64,000 nt of DNA from CAZWBR01 sp964404205 (GTDB taxonomy: Bacteria > Bacteroidota > Bacteroidia > Bacteroidales > Prolixibacteraceae), in assembly GCA_964404205.1 (NCBI GenBank), contig CAYOJD010000003.1, positions 1-64,000 on the forward strand. The letters run 5' to 3'. A program made the translations under genes and the position numbers. The notes under the pieces are model-generated. The model saw only the letters and a program-made list of their open reading frames with translations, did no database searches and was not told the origin of the DNA. Of this stretch, positions 33,178-44,500 are shown piece by piece (position 1 is the stretch's first letter; each line of letters begins with the position of its first letter).

Positions 33178-34593
33178 TTACTTTGCCCACCAAACTTTGT
33201 CTTTGAAAGAGTTGATGCTCGGAACATTGGCCGAGTTGTACGACTCTTCTGTTGTTGGGTAAGGGAAACGATTCACAAAACCGTAGGCAGCCAAATTGTT
33301 GTTCGGGTTTTTCATCGTCGGAAATCCGGTACGTCTGTAATCATTGTATGCTTCGATAGATTCGATTTCGTATCCGGCAATGTACTTCTGGGTCAGAATT
33401 TCTTCCAATGCAGCAGTGGCCAGTTTTGGCTCGACATTGGCCGTATAGTAAGTCGCGGCACTTTCGGTAACCTTGTGCCAGGCAAACGAAGCTGTAATCG
33501 CATTTTTCAGATCGGTGGTGTAAGTGGCATCACTTGCCCTGAATTTAGCTTCTGCAATCACAAAAAGTAATTCGTGGTAGCTCATCAGCGGAGTTGGGTT
33601 TGTACGCAATTCAGAAGCAATCTTTGAAACTGAATAGGTAGCGTTTTGGCTTTCAGTAGCTGTACCGTTCGGTGCAGGGACAATAACACCGCTCTTTAAT
33701 GTGAAATAGTAGTTCACACGCGGGTCGTTTCTGGCAACCATCAAATCGTAAAGAGTTTTACCTACTGAAGTTGCTGTACGGTCTACAAAGAACTGGTACC
33801 ATGGGTTTTCTCCAATAGCAGTAGCTTCGTATTTTGCAAAAACGAACGCATCGGCAGCACTGGTAAAACCTTTGGCTGCAGCAGCAAGTGCTTTCTGAGC
33901 GGCAGACGCATCTTTGTTGCTTAAACGAAGATAATAACGGGCTTTCAACGAATTGGCAGCTTTTATCCACTTGGCGGCATCACCCCCATAAATATAATCA
34001 TAGGTTAGAATTGTGTTCGCCGATGTTAACGATGCTGTAAGATTTACAATGGCATCATCGAGCAACTTCTGAATTCCGGTATAGACAGTTTCCTGTGTGT
34101 CGTACTTTGGCTGACGGTTCAGCGAACCCTGTAATGCCTCACTAAACGGAATATCGCCCCACATGTCGGTAGTTACAGCCCAGTTATAAGCAATCAATAT
34201 CTGAGCAATACCAAGCAAACGAGTATTGTCCGCTTCGGTACCCCCGGGAGAACATTTTTTAATAATGTCGTTTGCAGGCATCAATGCACTCTGGTACAAA
34301 CTATTCCAACTGTTGTTAAACAATGAAGATTCATTGGTGTTGGTACGTTTGTCGGCTGTATAGAACTGACCATGTGTTCCGGCATTGTGTTCGATATATA
34401 CCGATGAGTACCATGCCATATCGGTTGCAGTTGTTCCGGCAGCCGATTCAACGATTACATGCGGCAGCGTCAGTTTAGCTTGTATCTGTGCCGCGTTATT
34501 CTTGTCCTTGTTGATATCATCCATAATGTCTTCACTGCATGAAGCAAAGGACAAGGCTCCGACGAGTAAAAATAAATATTTAAGATTTTTCAT
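33178..34593 (-). CDS. SusD/RagB family outer-membrane lipoprotein (locus 1)
   Basis: 471 residues from ATG 34593 (a second ATG at 34599 adds two). A lipoprotein signal ends FASC (Cys about 19). SusD-like traits: LPHVIVESAAGTTATDMAWYSS, LIAYNWAVTTDMWGDIPFSEALQG, WIKAANSLKARYYLRLSN, the LSYHELLFVIAEAKFR-like segment and a C-terminal WWAK. The TPR-like helices and lack of catalytic motifs fit a surface lid for a SusC channel. It belongs to the nutrient-binding SusD-like group (SusD_2 type). It lies 21 bases downstream of its SusC partner. Substrate unknown; no hydrolase is adjacent. Confidence 0.92.
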   Translation of the reverse strand: MKNLKYLFLLVGALSFASCSEDIMDDINKDKNNAAQIQAKLTLPHVIVESAAGTTATDMAWYSSVYIEHNAGTHGQFYTADKRTNTNESSLFNNSWNSLYQSALMPANDIIKKCSPGGTEADNTRLLGIAQILIAYNWAVTTDMWGDIPFSEALQGSLNRQPKYDTQETVYTGIQKLLDDAIVNLTASLTSANTILTYDYIYGGDAAKWIKAANSLKARYYLRLSNKDASAAQKALAAAAKGFTSAADAFVFAKYEATAIGENPWYQFFVDRTATSVGKTLYDLMVARNDPRVNYYFTLKSGVIVPAPNGTATESQNATYSVSKIASELRTNPTPLMSYHELLFVIAEAKFRASDATYTTDLKNAITASFAWHKVTESAATYYTANVEPKLATAALEEILTQKYIAGYEIESIEAYNDYRRTGFPTMKNPNNNLAAYGFVNRFPYPTTEESYNSANVPSINSFKDKVWWAK

Positions 34594-34614
34594 AATCATT
34601 TCTCATTTAAATAA

Positions 34615-37600
34615 TTAGAAAGTAACTGTCAAACCTGCTCCCAACGATGTGGTTTGTGGCAATGACATATAGTCGAAACCAGACTGGCCGTTACCCGTAC
34701 CTTGCGATGATTCCGGGTCAAAGTTGGGCAATGATGTCCATAAAAGGATGTTACGTGCCGAAACCGATGCAGAAAGACCTTTCAGGTAGATTTTTGAAAC
34801 CAGACTCTTCGGGAAGGTATATGAAAGCGATACCTCTCTCAGTTTAACGAAAGATGTTTCGAAAACGTTAGCTTCCGAGATGCTGCCCAAAATAGTGGCA
34901 TAACGATATTGGTGGGCAATCTCATCACCTTCGCCACCACGGCTGAATGTAGATGAAGTTCCGCCATGGGCAACGTCGTTGTCGTCGATCGACTCAAGTG
35001 TGCTGTACCCTACACCGGTGTAAGTAAATGGTGTACTGCGGTTATCCGTTGCGGCTGAAGTACCATAGAGGTTAATCAAACGGTTAGAACCGGAATACAT
35101 CATACCGCCATCTTTCCAGTCGATAAGGAAGCTCAATGTCAAACCTTTGAATGAAAGTGTATTGTTAACCCCCAACAGGAAGTTAGGCGTAACATTGCCA
35201 ATAGCTTTGGTTCCGCCAGCCATAGGCATCCCATAATACGGGCTTGTATCGTCGTCGTCAATTACCAACTCGCCTTTATCTGTGCGAAGGAATGATGTAC
35301 CATAAATGGTCGGGTATGTTTTACCGGCATAAGCACGAATATTCGGGTCGACAAAACCTACAAGCGTAATGTTTTCGACGCCTTCTGCCAGTTCCTCACA
35401 TTTACTTTCACTCTTCGACCAGTTGATTTTCATATTCCATGTAAAATCTTTTGTTTTTACCGGAACAAGGTCAAGTGTAAACTCGTGAGAATATCCTGAC
35501 ATTGAACCTGCGTTGCGGATTTCTTCGGCATAACCGGTTGACCCGGCCAACGGCACTGCAAAAATCTGGTCAACAGTTTTTTGCTTGGTGTAAGAATAGT
35601 CAATTCCGATGCGGTTATTGAAGAATCTTGCTTCAAAACCAATTTCATACGATTTGGTATTCTGTGGTTTCAGGTTCGGGTCATAAATGGAAGTAGTTGG
35701 AATATACCCACTCACGCCACCCAACGGGAAACTGATACCATCCGTAATAAAGCCACTACCCGAACCGCCGGTGGCATAATATGGATTCATGTAAGTACCT
35801 GCGGCACCTACCTCAGCATACGAACCACGCAATTTACCATAAGAGAGCGTTGATTGCCCCTTCAAAGCTTCGAGCTCGGTGAACAACCAACCCAACGATA
35901 CCGATGGATAGAAGAACCCACGGTTGTTTCTTGGCATTGATGATACCACATCATAACGGCCAGTTGCATTCAGGAACAACATTCCTTTCCAGTCGAGGCT
36001 ACCATTGGCAAAGAAACCAACAGTACGATCGGTATTCTTCGATTCAGTGGCTACTTGTGTAGTTGCATTGGCAATATTGTTCCAGCCCGGAACCTGCAAA
36101 CCAGTTCCCTGCATCCAGAACGAACGGCCATATTCGTCGTTCAATTCATTACCAACCACAATTTCACCGTTCAACTGATCCATCAACTTGCCACGGGCAG
36201 TAGCGATGAACAACGAGTTGTAATTCCTGTAGACGTATGCACGGTTTACGATTTTACCACCTGAAGGCAATGTTTTAATTGGAGGTACATACGATGATGG
36301 GATAGAACCACCGGCTTTAGCCAAACCCATTTGCCAGATTTCTTCCTGATCGGTTTCATAGAAATCGCCCCCAAACTGGTATTTGAACGACAACCATTTG
36401 GTTGGTTCGAACTGAATATAGGTATTTCCGAAGAAACGGCGGGTTGCCTCATTAAATTTATTGTTCTTGGTAGCCCAATAAGGGTTATCGCCAACAGAGC
36501 CCACACGGTAGCTTGTCTGAACATAATCATTACCCGCAATATGGTAAGGAATATCTCTCAGGTTATAGGTGATTGGCGCTCCAAAAACACCAAACAAATA
36601 ACTGTCGTTCCCTGATGGTACTTTATCGATGCTAACATTTGAGGCATTGGCACTGAAACCGACCTTGAACATATCGTTCATTTTCATGTCGGCTGTGGCT
36701 TTGAAACTCATGCGGTCCATGCCGGTTGAAGGGATAATACCCGTTTGTTTGGTATTGCCTACACCAACGGAATAGTTGCCCATTTCACCTGCCTGACTGA
36801 CATTCAGGTTCAAACTGGTGGTTCCGCCAACATCGAAAAATTCTTTGGCATTGTTGTAAGGCTGAACCGGCAACCATTTGGCCGCCTGACCTGAGTAGTA
36901 CATGTTGGGATTGCCATGGTTGGCACCCCCCAAATAAAGTGTCTCTCCGGGGTTAATATTCACGCCGTCGAAATTAATGGCACTGGTAGTCGTATTCTTG
37001 TAGAATACCGTTTTTGAGTTCTGGATATTCTCAAGTTTTGGTCCCCAGGAGTTCGAGTTAACGGCAGCGAAAGCACCATTAAACCCATGACCGTAATTCT
37101 GCTGCAACTCAGGCAATCTTGAAATCTTGTCGGCAGTGTAGTTGGTCGTTAATGTTACAACCGGTTTGCCTTTAGCCTGTTTACCGCTCTTGGTGGTAAT
37201 AATAATAACACCGTTCGATGCACGCATCCCATAGAGGGCGGCAGCAGCCTGACCTTTCAGTACGTTGATGGACTCAATGTCGTTGGGGTCAATATCCACA
37301 GAACGGGACGAGAAGTCGGTACCGGTTACCCCCTGAGCATAGTCATTGGTAGAGGCAATCGGAAGACCATCGATAACATACAACGGATTATTGTTTCCGC
37401 TGAAGAATCGGGCACCACGGATGAAAATCTGCGAAGAAGAACCAGGCATACCCGACTGAGGGCGAACTTCAACACCGGCAACCTTACCCTGCATCGCCGA
37501 CGAAAGGCTTGGGTTGGCAGCACGGTTCAACTCTTCACTTTTTACGCCCTGGGTGGCATAACCCAAAGCCTTTTTCTCCTTCGAAATACCCAGTGCCGTA

Positions 37601-37923
37601 ACCACTACCTCGTTCACCGAAATATTTTCCGGTTCGAGTTTAACCTGGTAGTTTGCAGCATTGGTAAGCAGTACTTCAGTGTTGGTCATCCCAACAAATG
37701 ATACTTCCAATGATTTTGCACCTTGCGGCACTTTCAACGTAAACTTACCGTCCATATCGGTAACTGTACCAACAGTGGTACCTTTAACGACCACAGATGC
37801 CCCGGGCACTGTACTCCCGTCTTCGGTTGAAGTAACAGTTCCGGTAATGTCTCTGGTCTGGGCCAAAACTACTTGCAATCCTATAAAGCCCAGGAATACA
37901 AGCAAAAGCGAAATCTTCTTCAT
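34615..37923 (-). CDS. SusC/RagA family TonB-dependent outer-membrane transporter (locus 1)
   Basis: 1102 residues from ATG 37923; in-frame ATG 37929 is the alternative. Signal peptide MKKISLLLVFLGFIGLQVVLAQ; a carboxypeptidase-like N-terminal domain (residues about 24-105: GTVTSTEDGSTVPGASVVVKG...DMDGKFTL); TonB-box-like VNEVVVTALG; a plug with AMQGKVAGVEVRP and FIRG...PLYVIDGLP; ESINVLKGQAAAALYG; then a long barrel ending with a C-terminal Phe. It imports large nutrients with SusD. The signal peptide and first 100 residues are nearly the same as in the SusC protein at 41511-44597; the rest diverges, suggesting paralogues with different substrates. Own promoter at 38080. Confidence 0.95.
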   Translation of the reverse strand: MKKISLLLVFLGFIGLQVVLAQTRDITGTVTSTEDGSTVPGASVVVKGTTVGTVTDMDGKFTLKVPQGAKSLEVSFVGMTNTEVLLTNAANYQVKLEPENISVNEVVVTALGISKEKKALGYATQGVKSEELNRAANPSLSSAMQGKVAGVEVRPQSGMPGSSSQIFIRGARFFSGNNNPLYVIDGLPIASTNDYAQGVTGTDFSSRSVDIDPNDIESINVLKGQAAAALYGMRASNGVIIITTKSGKQAKGKPVVTLTTNYTADKISRLPELQQNYGHGFNGAFAAVNSNSWGPKLENIQNSKTVFYKNTTTSAINFDGVNINPGETLYLGGANHGNPNMYYSGQAAKWLPVQPYNNAKEFFDVGGTTSLNLNVSQAGEMGNYSVGVGNTKQTGIIPSTGMDRMSFKATADMKMNDMFKVGFSANASNVSIDKVPSGNDSYLFGVFGAPITYNLRDIPYHIAGNDYVQTSYRVGSVGDNPYWATKNNKFNEATRRFFGNTYIQFEPTKWLSFKYQFGGDFYETDQEEIWQMGLAKAGGSIPSSYVPPIKTLPSGGKIVNRAYVYRNYNSLFIATARGKLMDQLNGEIVVGNELNDEYGRSFWMQGTGLQVPGWNNIANATTQVATESKNTDRTVGFFANGSLDWKGMLFLNATGRYDVVSSMPRNNRGFFYPSVSLGWLFTELEALKGQSTLSYGKLRGSYAEVGAAGTYMNPYYATGGSGSGFITDGISFPLGGVSGYIPTTSIYDPNLKPQNTKSYEIGFEARFFNNRIGIDYSYTKQKTVDQIFAVPLAGSTGYAEEIRNAGSMSGYSHEFTLDLVPVKTKDFTWNMKINWSKSESKCEELAEGVENITLVGFVDPNIRAYAGKTYPTIYGTSFLRTDKGELVIDDDDTSPYYGMPMAGGTKAIGNVTPNFLLGVNNTLSFKGLTLSFLIDWKDGGMMYSGSNRLINLYGTSAATDNRSTPFTYTGVGYSTLESIDDNDVAHGGTSSTFSRGGEGDEIAHQYRYATILGSISEANVFETSFVKLREVSLSYTFPKSLVSKIYLKGLSASVSARNILLWTSLPNFDPESSQGTGNGQSGFDYMSLPQTTSLGAGLTVTF

Positions 37924-38079
37924 AGACATTAATTTTAATTCCAATTAACAGTTTCCCTTTTAAAAATAAAGTGTGAGATACATTCTGCACCATTATCTGG
38001 CAGTGAAAACTAACAGAATCTGCCCGATTATTATCGAACATGAAACTCATCTTCATCTGTTAAATAGTGTTGCAAAATA
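37924..38079 (-). promoter_or_regulatory. Long 5' leader of SusC locus 1
   Basis: About 150 bases lie between the predicted transcription start and ATG 37923. The leader has no convincing terminator or known riboswitch. The last bases before the ATG (ATTAAAATTAATGTCT) resemble those of the second SusC leader. Confidence 0.4.
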
Positions 38080-38110
38080 CAAATATATCTAAATGTTAAT
38101 CAGTTTTCAA
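38080..38110 (-). promoter_or_regulatory. Complete promoter of SusC/SusD locus 1 (TTG - 20 bp - TATATTTG)
   Basis: Minus strand: TTG at 38110-38108, 20 bp, TATATTTG at 38087-38080. This is an exact match to the Bacteroidota housekeeping consensus. No binding site for a local regulator is evident. Confidence 0.7.
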
Positions 38111-38205
38111 TTCTGCATGAAAAAATATTCATCCTTAACATTAAACTAACACTATCAAGCAACGAGAAATTCGCATACGATTGCCATTAAATTTTGGTAT
38201 AAAAA

Positions 38206-38232
38206 GAAAAGGCTGCCAATGGCAGCCTTTTT
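38206..38232 (-). terminator. Intrinsic terminator of the four-gene SusC/SusD locus 2
   Basis: On the minus strand AAAAAGGCTGCC, loop ATT, GGCAGCCTTTTC then TTTTT. It lies 24 bases after the last lipoprotein gene and separates locus 2 from locus 1. Confidence 0.85.
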
Positions 38233-38255
38233 CATCTATTCTATACAAAGTATGC

Positions 38256-39125
38256 TTACAATTTTGTAATCGTGAAGTTACTTCCACTTTTCACAATTTT
38301 AAGCACTCTGAAAGAGTCGTATCCACCGCCCCAGGCAGTCCAGATATCGTTAACATACGTTGTGGCAGTACGGTCGAACGTACCTTCGAGAACTGCTGGA
38401 GCCCCACCGGGTACACCCCAAATAAACTTGTAATCGAAAGGATCGCCGTCCCAGTCCATGATATTTACATAGTATGTTCCATCCGGATCTGTAAGGAGAA
38501 TTGACATATCCTTTTCCGGCATATGGGTAGTTGCACCTCCGTCTCCCCATTCTACCATCGGATTGGCAGGGGTGTCGCTCCAGATTACAAAGTCATAGTC
38601 AGAATGATCGTCCTCCCAAAACATGGTAAGGGTTAACCTACCCGCTTTGTTGACATTGGCAATCTTGTAATCAAATGTTACAGGATTGGCACTTTCCGGA
38701 TTCAACAAGTAACGCTCGGCAAGCCCGTAAACGCCAATCTCAAACTTCAGCGTTTCTTCGCCTTCCGGGATATTATCAGCGGAAACCTGAACTTCAATCT
38801 GACCTTCAGTCGTGTATGGAGCAATAACAAGCGGTGCATCCTCGCTGGCAGTTGAGGTAAAATCATCACCATCGACTGTACCATCGACTGTTTTGAACGC
38901 GAATGACAATGAACGGTCGATTGCTTTGCTCAATTTAACCGTATACACAATCGTTTGTCCTTCGTTTACCGAATTTCCTGTCACACTTGGAGTAATTGTC
39001 ACTGTTGGATATCCATCAGTGCTGGCAATCTGCGCCGCATCTTGCTTCGCAGTCTCAACGTACTCACAGGAGGCTAATCCCACTGTCAGCAGAAACAGCC
39101 CTACTATTTTAAATTTTCTAATCAT
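38256..39125 (-). CDS. SusC/SusD-associated lipoprotein with Calx-beta-like domain
   Basis: 289 residues, lipoprotein signal ending LASC (Cys20). Residues about 40-135 look like a Calx-beta domain: SVNEGQTIVYTVKLSKAIDRSLSFAFKTVDGTVDGDDF followed by DNIPEGEETLKFEIGV. The C-terminal half is rich in Asp, Trp and Tyr (FWEDDHSDYDFVIWSD, YVNIMDWDGDPFDYKF), suggesting carbohydrate or ligand binding at the surface. Last gene of locus 2, 35 bases after the previous lipoprotein gene and just before the terminator. Probably a surface-binding accessory protein; the ligand is unknown. Confidence 0.75.
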   Translation of the reverse strand: MIRKFKIVGLFLLTVGLASCEYVETAKQDAAQIASTDGYPTVTITPSVTGNSVNEGQTIVYTVKLSKAIDRSLSFAFKTVDGTVDGDDFTSTASEDAPLVIAPYTTEGQIEVQVSADNIPEGEETLKFEIGVYGLAERYLLNPESANPVTFDYKIANVNKAGRLTLTMFWEDDHSDYDFVIWSDTPANPMVEWGDGGATTHMPEKDMSILLTDPDGTYYVNIMDWDGDPFDYKFIWGVPGGAPAVLEGTFDRTATTYVNDIWTAWGGGYDSFRVLKIVKSGSNFTITKL

Positions 39126-39160
39126 TTCTTTTTAATTTAAAAGTGACAAACTTGAACGAC

Positions 39161-40015
39161 TTACTGTTTGACATATTTCACCTCATACGTTCTGATACCA
39201 GCCGCAAATGAGATTTGATATTTCAACACCAAAGTTCCTGTAGCCTCATCTGCACTACCAAAATCGGTTCCAACAACTACATTTGAATAATAGTCATTCA
39301 ACGTTTGTTCCGGAACAGTAAGTACACCGCAAACATCCTGGAAGGTATAACCCTCGGTTCCTACTCCAAGACCACCGCCATTGGTTGGGATATAATGGCC
39401 TGTATATGAAGTCCGATATTCACCAATACCAGTTTTTCTGATTTCTTCAGTGAAAGAAGGATAAGTGGTAACTGCACCATCGTAGTTTGTCCTTGTGACA
39501 GTAGTGGTATAAGTACCTTCAAGGAACGAAGGACAGGCATAGTTCATTGTAATGCTAATGGTTTTGCCATTATTTACAACATTATCTGCCCCGGTGGCAC
39601 TCGCTACCTTTAACACCAAAACAGGTGCAACGTCAAGCGGCGTTTCTATCCCTTCAGTCAACATGGTAACCTTAAACAGACCAAGATAGTTATTATCGGC
39701 TGTTAAAGTAATGGTTGGATTATCAATCCTAAAGTGGGTACCCTCAACCGCAGTCGATGTTGGATCTACCCCAACGGTCATGGTTACCGGCGCAGTCATC
39801 TCTTTCGATGTTGGGCCAATCAATTTCACCTTTAGCTCAAACTCGTTTTCAACACCATCGGCGATGGCAGCAAAGACAGCACGGCTTTGCTCAAAACTGG
39901 CCAAATTAGGACCCTGTTCGTTCAAATCGAGAACCGAATCGGTTTCAACCAAGCAGGAATTAAAGATCCCTACACTGAGGATAAGGATCATGGCTTTGTA
40001 TATAAACTTTCTCAT
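39161..40015 (-). CDS. SusC/SusD-associated lipoprotein of unknown fold
   Basis: 284 residues, lipoprotein signal with Cys21 (GIFNSC). It contains an Ig/DUF1735-like strand-rich N-terminal half (ELKVKLIGPTSKEMTAPVTMTVGVDPTSTAVEGTHFRI), a boundary at NYACPSFLEGTYTTTVTRTNYDG, and a beta-rich C-terminal domain. It lies 16 bases downstream of the SusD gene, so it is certainly part of locus 2. Such position-conserved lipoproteins are usually surface substrate-binding proteins. I do not recognise a named family with certainty. Confidence 0.75.
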   Translation of the reverse strand: MRKFIYKAMILILSVGIFNSCLVETDSVLDLNEQGPNLASFEQSRAVFAAIADGVENEFELKVKLIGPTSKEMTAPVTMTVGVDPTSTAVEGTHFRIDNPTITLTADNNYLGLFKVTMLTEGIETPLDVAPVLVLKVASATGADNVVNNGKTISITMNYACPSFLEGTYTTTVTRTNYDGAVTTYPSFTEEIRKTGIGEYRTSYTGHYIPTNGGGLGVGTEGYTFQDVCGVLTVPEQTLNDYYSNVVVGTDFGSADEATGTLVLKYQISFAAGIRTYEVKYVKQ

Positions 40016-40031
40016 AATCTTTTAAATTAAC

Positions 40032-41498
40032 TTATTTCGCCCAAAAGATTTTTCCTGTAAATGCATCAGGCTGAGCTGGTACATTGGCACCATTCGAAGA
40101 AATCTCCTCAGAGGTGTAGTACAGACGAACGGGTCTGTCAGATTTAGAGGCTTGAAGTGAAATTGGCAAACCTGCAGGATATCCGGTACGAGAATAATCG
40201 AACCATGATTGTTCGGCGGTAATGCTATTCACAGCAATCCATTTTTGGGTAATAATAGCCTGCAACTTGTTGGATGAAGACTCCCATTTTACAAGGTTTT
40301 TAATCTGGGCAATATAGCCAGTATAGCCAGTTGCCCCGAGGTAATCAAAAGATGCTCTAACACCATTTTCATACAATGTTTTGGCATCGCCTGTCATTAA
40401 CCCTTTAAAGGCGGCTTCTGCCTGGTTGAAGTTACTTTCAGCCAGCGTGAAAATGATAGCATCCTGATTGTAATTTTTCAAAATACCTGTACCAAGGTTT
40501 GACACCTTATCAGGAACATAAGCATCCTGTACCGGGGTGTCGTAATCCAACAAGCCCTGCGGTACACCAAGATGCCCCGAAGCTGGCTTTTCATAGATAA
40601 AATCGATACGCGGATCTTTGGTGTCAGTAAGATAAGTGATAATATAGTCGGAAGCACAGGTTGCCTGATTGTTCATTGTCCAGCTTCCTGATACCTCTTT
40701 GCCATAAGCCTGCCAAATTGGGTTCTGCTTGTTTTCTTCCTGCAGGTATCCAGGATTTACACCAACATCACCGGTAATGAAACCTGAACCCTCAGCAACA
40801 ATCGCACTGATTTGCTCTTTGATATAGGCATCACGGCCTGACATGCTCGACTGACGCACCAAAATTCTCATTTTGATGGTATTGGCAAACTTCTTCCATT
40901 CGGTCATATCACCGCCGAAAACGATATCGTCTGACGATGGACCTTTGGTTGCCTCAGCATTGTCTATCAACTCGATGGCAGCACTCAACTGTACGATCAA
41001 ATCTTCATAAATAGTTTGTGCATCATCATACTTTGGCGTTGCATTTTCTTTGCGCAACAACGCTTCAGTGTAAGGAACATCGCCATACAAATCGACCAGC
41101 AACTGGAAGTGATAAGCCTTCATGATTTTGGCAATCGCCTTGTAATTATCATATTCAGCACCTAAGCCTTCCAATTGGTGATACTGTTTCAACGCATTGG
41201 TATAAGACTCACTGAAAATATTGCGGTAGAAAGATGATGTTACCAAATACTTGAACTCATCAGAATACCAGGAGAAACCATCGCTCTGGCTCCAGTTGTA
41301 CATCATCAGGTTGCCAAGACAGTTGACCCGACGATCATCCTGAATCATTCGTGCCGTATAATTCTGGGCTACAGGTAAAATCAAACTTGGCGCGACACTT
41401 GTAGGATTGTTCGGATCATCGTTTACATCCAGAAAATCGTCGCATGATGCCAACAGCACTACGGCTATCAGCAGAGTAAAATATTTTAAAACTTTCAT
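40032..41498 (-). CDS. SusD/RagB family outer-membrane lipoprotein (locus 2)
   Basis: 488 residues. The lipoprotein signal ends LLASC (Cys19), followed by DDFLDVNDDPNNPTSVAPSLILPVAQNY, typical of SusD_2-type proteins. AKIMKAYHFQLLVDLYGDVPYTEAL, WKKFANTIKMRILVRQSS, the LAESNFNQAEAAFKGL segment and the C-terminal FTGKIFWAK are family features. It is the outer-membrane lid of the SusC channel encoded 12 bases upstream. It shares the general layout, but little sequence, with the SusD of locus 1, consistent with different ligands. Confidence 0.93.
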   Translation of the reverse strand: MKVLKYFTLLIAVVLLASCDDFLDVNDDPNNPTSVAPSLILPVAQNYTARMIQDDRRVNCLGNLMMYNWSQSDGFSWYSDEFKYLVTSSFYRNIFSESYTNALKQYHQLEGLGAEYDNYKAIAKIMKAYHFQLLVDLYGDVPYTEALLRKENATPKYDDAQTIYEDLIVQLSAAIELIDNAEATKGPSSDDIVFGGDMTEWKKFANTIKMRILVRQSSMSGRDAYIKEQISAIVAEGSGFITGDVGVNPGYLQEENKQNPIWQAYGKEVSGSWTMNNQATCASDYIITYLTDTKDPRIDFIYEKPASGHLGVPQGLLDYDTPVQDAYVPDKVSNLGTGILKNYNQDAIIFTLAESNFNQAEAAFKGLMTGDAKTLYENGVRASFDYLGATGYTGYIAQIKNLVKWESSSNKLQAIITQKWIAVNSITAEQSWFDYSRTGYPAGLPISLQASKSDRPVRLYYTSEEISSNGANVPAQPDAFTGKIFWAK

Positions 41499-41510
41499 AG
41501 ATAGCTCTTT

Positions 41511-44500
41511 TTAAAATTCGACATTCAAATTAAAGCCAAACGAGCGGGTCGGAGGAGATTGGAAATAACCACCTACACCAATCGCGTTGTTATTGCTGTT
41601 GTTGAATTCAGGGTCAGCAAAACGATTGTCTTCAGGCAACCATGTCAATAAGTTTCTTCCTATAAAGCTGACAGATACTCTTTGCAGGGGTGTCCGGCTC
41701 AGAAGCGATTTAGGCAAATCATACCCTACAGAAAGTTCGCGAAGTTTCAATGCTGTTGCATCCTTTACGTAGTTCGACTTTACCTCGTTGTAAACATCGG
41801 TCCAGTAACTCTGGCGTCCGCCTGAAGCCGGAATATTGGTATTTTCAACATATACGCCCGGAGCGGTTTCAATAACAGAATTGGGGATTACGAAATCCTG
41901 ACGATTTGATGACACGCTGGCCACTGAACGTCCGGTGAATTCCATCGCGTCAGAACCTTGTTCATAATATTTATGACCGGTACGATAATCGAAGGTTGCG
42001 GAAACAGAGATACCTTTGTATGAAATATTGGAGGTAAGGCCAATGATGTAATCCGGGGTTGTTTTTCCCAAACTGTAAACGCCTGTTTTAGTGAGCGGAT
42101 GACCGCTTACCGGGTCTACAATGATACGCCCCTGAGGATCGCGATCATAAACATTTGCTTTAATCTGCGGGAAGGCTTCTCCAACTACTGCGAAAATACC
42201 ATACTGACCAGTACCTGAAAGTTGAATTTCATCCAATCCCTCTTTGATCTCCTTCACTTTGGTTTCGTTTGAGGTATAGTTGACATTCAAATCCCATTTG
42301 AAATCTTTTGCTTTCAGAACGGTTCCACCTACTGTCAATTCCAAACCTGTTCCTTGCATTTTACCGATGTTGGTTAGGAAAACTGTCGATGCTGATGCAT
42401 ACGATGGAGTTGTCGATGTAATAAGGTCTGATGTAATCGTGTTAAAGTAAGAACCTTCAAAGTTCATACGTCCATGAAACAAATCAAGTCTAAGACCAAG
42501 CTCCGTAGTGCTGATTTTTTCCTTTGAAATATTGGCATCCACTGCGGTATTCGACAAATAGAACCCGTTGGTAGCCCCAAACGGGAAGCCGGTAGCCTGG
42601 GTATAAACTTCGTTGATTCTGTATGGATCAAGGTCATTGTATACCGTTGAGTTACTAATGGTAGCCTTGGCATACGAAAGAATATCACCTTTCAATGCTG
42701 GGAAGGCATCGGTAGCCACAAACGACAACCCGATTGCAGGGTAAAAATAGCTGTTGTTCCCTTTGGCCAAAGTCGATGTCCAGTCGTTACGGCCACCAAG
42801 GTTAAGGAAGACGTAATCTTTATATCCGAAAGTTAAATCGGCAAAGAACCCATAGCTGTTCTTTTTCGACTCATCAACACTACCCACCAGAGAACCCGTT
42901 CCGTTAGAGATATCATAGAAACCAGGAATACTCAGGTTATTGGCAGTTACAGTGCTTGTTCTGTAATCATACATGTAGATTGATGCACCCAGTATCGCTT
43001 TTAGGGTAAAATCATCATAAAATTTGAAATCACCTGATAACAATGCATCACCTGTATATGTTTTTGTCTGGAATTCACTGTCTTCAACAAATGAAGAGAC
43101 TTCATCCATCGACGGTTTCAATACTGAATCATATTTTTGGGCTGCACGCCAGTTTTTACCATTCCCCCAAACATTGTTCACCCCTGCACGGGTAGTGAAG
43201 TTTAACCAGTCCAGAATATCCCACGAAAGGTTAACGTTTGCAATCAAGCGGTTGGTTTCATCAATTTCACGGTTGGTACCAATTGCCCAGTAAGGGTTCT
43301 GATAATAGCCGTTATAATAGTTGTCAGCATAGCCGTAGCTGCTCGGATTGCTCCAATCTTTATAAGTTGAAAGTGGAATATTGGCTGAAGTATTCAGTAC
43401 AAACCAGTAAAGCGGACGATCCTGTGAACCGATTGTTCCACCAACAACATTCTTTTTATCGGTTGCATAACTGGTCGTAGCCGATAATTCAACCTTACCA
43501 ATTTTTTTGCTGGCATTTACCCTGAATGTGTTTCTGTGATAGGTATCGTTTGGAACAATACCCTCTGTACGTACATCCCCGAGTGAAATGTAAAATTTAC
43601 TGTCTTCGTTGCTGCTGGTCAGATAAACGGTATTACTTAAAGTAGAACCCGTATCATAGAAATTCAAAAGGTTGTCTTTTACCGGAGCATAAGGAACCGC
43701 CTGGAATGTGCCATCGGCAAAGGTTGGACCAACCTGCCTAACCTGGCCATCGAAACGCGGACCCCAGTTGGTATTTTCAATCGGGTCGTAAGCACCTTCC
43801 CAACCTGTACCATATTCCGATTGGAAGTCTGGCATATAGGCAACTTTATCCATTGTATACGATGAATTGATACCGATGGTCAGTTTATTGGCTGATGCAC
43901 CACTCTTGGTGGCAACAATCAATGCACCGTTCGCTGCATTAGAACCATAAAGCGCAGCTGCAGTAGCCCCTTTCAGAACGTTGATGCTCTCAATATCATT
44001 CGGGTTCAACATGTCAAATGCCCCCTGAGACGCAATCGAACCGTCGATAACAATCAATGCAGAGTTATTACCCGATACAGAACGCAAACCACGCAACAAA
44101 ATCTGGGTCGTTGGATTCACCCCATTATCCTGTACGTTAATCTGCAAACCTGCAACTTTACCCGCCAAAGCTGAAGCAGCTTTTGTTGGGGCCGTTTTTA
44201 TCAGCTCGGTGTTTTCTACCTTCTGCGTTTGGTACGAAACCTCGCGACTCGCACGCTTAATACCCAATGCTGTAACCACAACCTCATTTACCGAAATGTT
44301 TTCGGATTTCAATGCAATTTTGTAGTTGTTGGCTGATGTTACAGCTACATCTGATGAAATCATCCCTACAAACGAAACAGTCAACGTCTCTGCATTTGCA
44401 GGAATTTTTAATGTGAACGCTCCATCCATGTCAGTTACCGTCCCCAAAGTAGTCCCTTTCACTACGACGGAAGCCCCAGGTATGGAACTGCCATCATCGC